Of a stretch of DNA of 15,444 nucleotides, positions 13,984-15,444 are shown piece after piece. The stretch covers positions 1-15,444 of the forward strand of contig CACZSV010000201.1 in assembly GCA_902783925.1 (NCBI GenBank). Reading direction: 5' to 3'. The position numbers and the translations under genes are program-made. Position 1 is the stretch's first letter. The number at the start of each line of letters is the position of its first letter. The stretch comes from an uncultured Coriobacteriaceae bacterium. Its GTDB lineage: Bacteria > Actinomycetota > Coriobacteriia > Coriobacteriales > QAMH01. The notes under the pieces were generated by a model. It saw only the letters and a list, made by a program, of their open reading frames with translations. It was not told the origin of the DNA and ran no database searches.

Positions 13984-15444
13984 TTACCGGCGTTTTTTCA
14001 CGTATGTTCTCGTTGCCACAATGGCTGCCAAGGCAAGGCCCATGCCCAGAACCGTCAGGATTATCGTGGTAAAGCTACCGTCGCCCGTCCTCGGCATAGG
14101 AGAGTTCTTCGCGGCACTTGGGTTCTTCGCTGCGTCTTTGGCTGCGATTCCATATGTCGAGAAGCGGTCAGATGACCCTGTTAGCGTGCTCTGCGTTCCC
14201 TCGGCAATATGCGTTGCCTCGCCTTCGTGCGCGCGCAGCAGATAATACGTTCTTCCGCTTGCTTTCAGCGAATCGGGCACCTCGATGGAAAGCTGTGCCG
14301 GTACGGGAAGCTCGTGGACTGCAATCTCCTCGGAACTGCCCTCGACGCGCTTGTATACCGAGATGTCGAACTTGAGATTATTCGAAGCACCTAGCTCCTG
14401 GGCGCGCTTGTCGACAGCCTTCGCGTCATCTGAGGATGCTTCTTGTTCGGTCAGCGGCCGTATAACGAATCTCACGTGGGCGCCCTTGGCAAGCTCTTCT
14501 TCGCTCAGCACCGATAAGGCTGCGTCCGCGCTATTCAGAATCGTGACATTGGGTGCACCGTCCTCGATGACGGTCTCGTATGTGAATGTACCCTCTTCCC
14601 ACCGTGCCTGCAGGTCGAGATCGTAATAGATCGGATCGTTTTCGAGGTCGTATTTCATCAGCGTTGTGTCATCTTTTTGCCAAAGCAGGCCGGTGTAATC
14701 AACGCCATAGGCCTCTGCGATTTCTTCTATCTCGGAAATTTCCTGGGCAGAAAGTGCTGCGCCCAGGCCCTCGTACCATCCCATAAACGTATGACCTGCC
14801 CATACAGGGCCTTCCGGAACGTTTGCAAGCTCTTCGTAGGCAACGCTCTGTGGCGCGACTTCGCTGCCGCCGTTGCTGTTGAACGTGACGGTATATCGAT
14901 TTTGCGTCAACTTCGCATACAGTGTCAGGTCTTCGGTGACGGGTGTCGAGAAATCATAGGGCTGCGAGAGTGCCTCGTCGGCGAACCAACCATTGAACGT
15001 GTAGCCGTAGATGTCGTCGAGCTCATAGTTTTCTGCCACGCCGCCCTTTTTAACGACGTCGACGTACAGCTCACTGCCCTCGTCGATGTAGGTAACCAGG
15101 CAATCTCCATAATCCCAATGTGCATATAGCGTGATGTTCTCGTCGACAGGCGTGTCGAAGTCGTACAAAACGCGCGCATTTGTACCGACCACCCATACAG
15201 TCGCGGCGAGTTCAGGATCGTTTTCGATCTCTGCGATATCTGTTTCGCTGAGCCCGTCTTCGAGCTCAATATACCATCCTGCAAATGTTGCGTATTCGTT
15301 GGTGGGGTCTGGTTCAGGACGTGTTGCCGTGCCGCCTGGAATGACGCTTTGCGTGCCTGCGGGTTCGCTTTCGGGAGAATCCTCGTCAACGAAGTTTACC
15401 GTGTACGCACTCGCGGGCTCCTTCACGCTCCATCGCGCGTATAG
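13984..15444 (-). CDS. Sortase-anchored surface protein with InlB B repeats, C-terminal part (5' end outside window)
   Basis: The frame is open to the right edge, where it reads LYARWSVKEPA, the end of another repeat, so the GTG at 15426 is not a start. Counting from there, three Listeria-Bacteroides (InlB B, Flg_new) repeats are visible: about residues 8-104, 110-172 and 178-276. Each has a strand pattern, a central GWY/GWF and an ending like TLYAHW. A non-repeat domain of about 150 residues follows, and the protein ends with a cell-wall sorting signal: MPRTG (444-448), a hydrophobic segment (about 454-472) and KKRR. Sortase should cleave between T and G and link the protein to peptidoglycan. 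The first position is M instead of the usual L. The role is presumably adhesion or surface interaction; no ligand can be named. Confidence 0.88.
   Translation of the reverse strand, partial: LYARWSVKEPASAYTVNFVDEDSPESEPAGTQSVIPGGTATRPEPDPTNEYATFAGWYIELEDGLSETDIAEIENDPELAATVWVVGTNARVLYDFDTPVDENITLYAHWDYGDCLVTYIDEGSELYVDVVKKGGVAENYELDDIYGYTFNGWFADEALSQPYDFSTPVTEDLTLYAKLTQNRYTVTFNSNGGSEVAPQSVAYEELANVPEGPVWAGHTFMGWYEGLGAALSAQEISEIEEIAEAYGVDYTGLLWQKDDTTLMKYDLENDPIYYDLDLQARWEEGTFTYETVIEDGAPNVTILNSADAALSVLSEEELAKGAHVRFVIRPLTEQEASSDDAKAVDKRAQELGASNNLKFDISVYKRVEGSSEEIAVHELPVPAQLSIEVPDSLKASGRTYYLLRAHEGEATHIAEGTQSTLTGSSDRFSTYGIAAKDAAKNPSAAKNSPMPRTGDGSFTTIILTVLGMGLALAAIVATRTYVKKRR

Noticed and set aside
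15424..15426. GTG as the start of the surface protein
   Set aside because: The frame remains open to the window edge and the residues before it (LYARW) form the end of another InlB B repeat, with no signal peptide after the GTG.

Overview
The window is a stretch of ordinary, moderately GC-rich chromosome dominated by de novo arginine biosynthesis. The gene set points to a Gram-positive actinobacterium, most likely of class Coriobacteriia. This rests on an ArgJ-type cyclic arginine pathway with argR inside the operon, an acetate kinase next door, and a sortase-anchored surface protein built of Listeria-Bacteroides (InlB B) repeats. The taxonomic call is inference from gene content and style, not from a marker gene.

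Layout. Bases 1-157 are the 3' end of ackA (acetate kinase), followed by a GC-rich hairpin terminator. Bases 207-1082 hold a small toxin-antitoxin operon: a ribbon-helix-helix antitoxin, a PIN-domain (VapC-type) toxin, and a possible third ORF of 51 codons that overlaps the toxin stop by four bases. An AT-rich control region with TGCATATT direct repeats and an 18-bp perfect palindrome precedes argC. argC-argJ-argB-argD-argF-argR then run on the + strand with gaps of a few bases or 4-base overlaps. argG follows after 105 bases and ends in a strong intrinsic terminator (8370-8402).

The arginine locus is interrupted by two minus-strand genes, a PutP-type sodium/solute symporter followed 6 bases later by a membrane acyltransferase with a C-terminal SGNH domain. 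argH lies beyond them on the + strand. The 390-base gap between putP and argH holds two imperfect fold-back structures that share a 9-base loop sequence, and it resembles a dispersed non-coding repeat. The window closes with the C-terminal part of a minus-strand surface protein that runs off the right edge.

How it works together. ArgB, ArgC, ArgD, ArgJ, ArgF, ArgG and ArgH cover every step from N-acetylglutamate to arginine, with ArgJ recycling the acetyl group. ArgB carries the N-terminal helix associated with arginine-inhibited hexameric enzymes, and ArgR probably closes the transcriptional loop. Carbamoyl-phosphate synthase and any separate N-acetylglutamate synthase are not in the window. 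No CRISPR array, tRNA, rRNA, prophage or insertion sequence was seen. I found no convincing new multi-gene system. The points most worth a second look are the fold-back repeats before argH, the possible third gene of the toxin-antitoxin operon, the inserted segments and atypical sorting signal in the surface protein, and the candidate ArgR operator.
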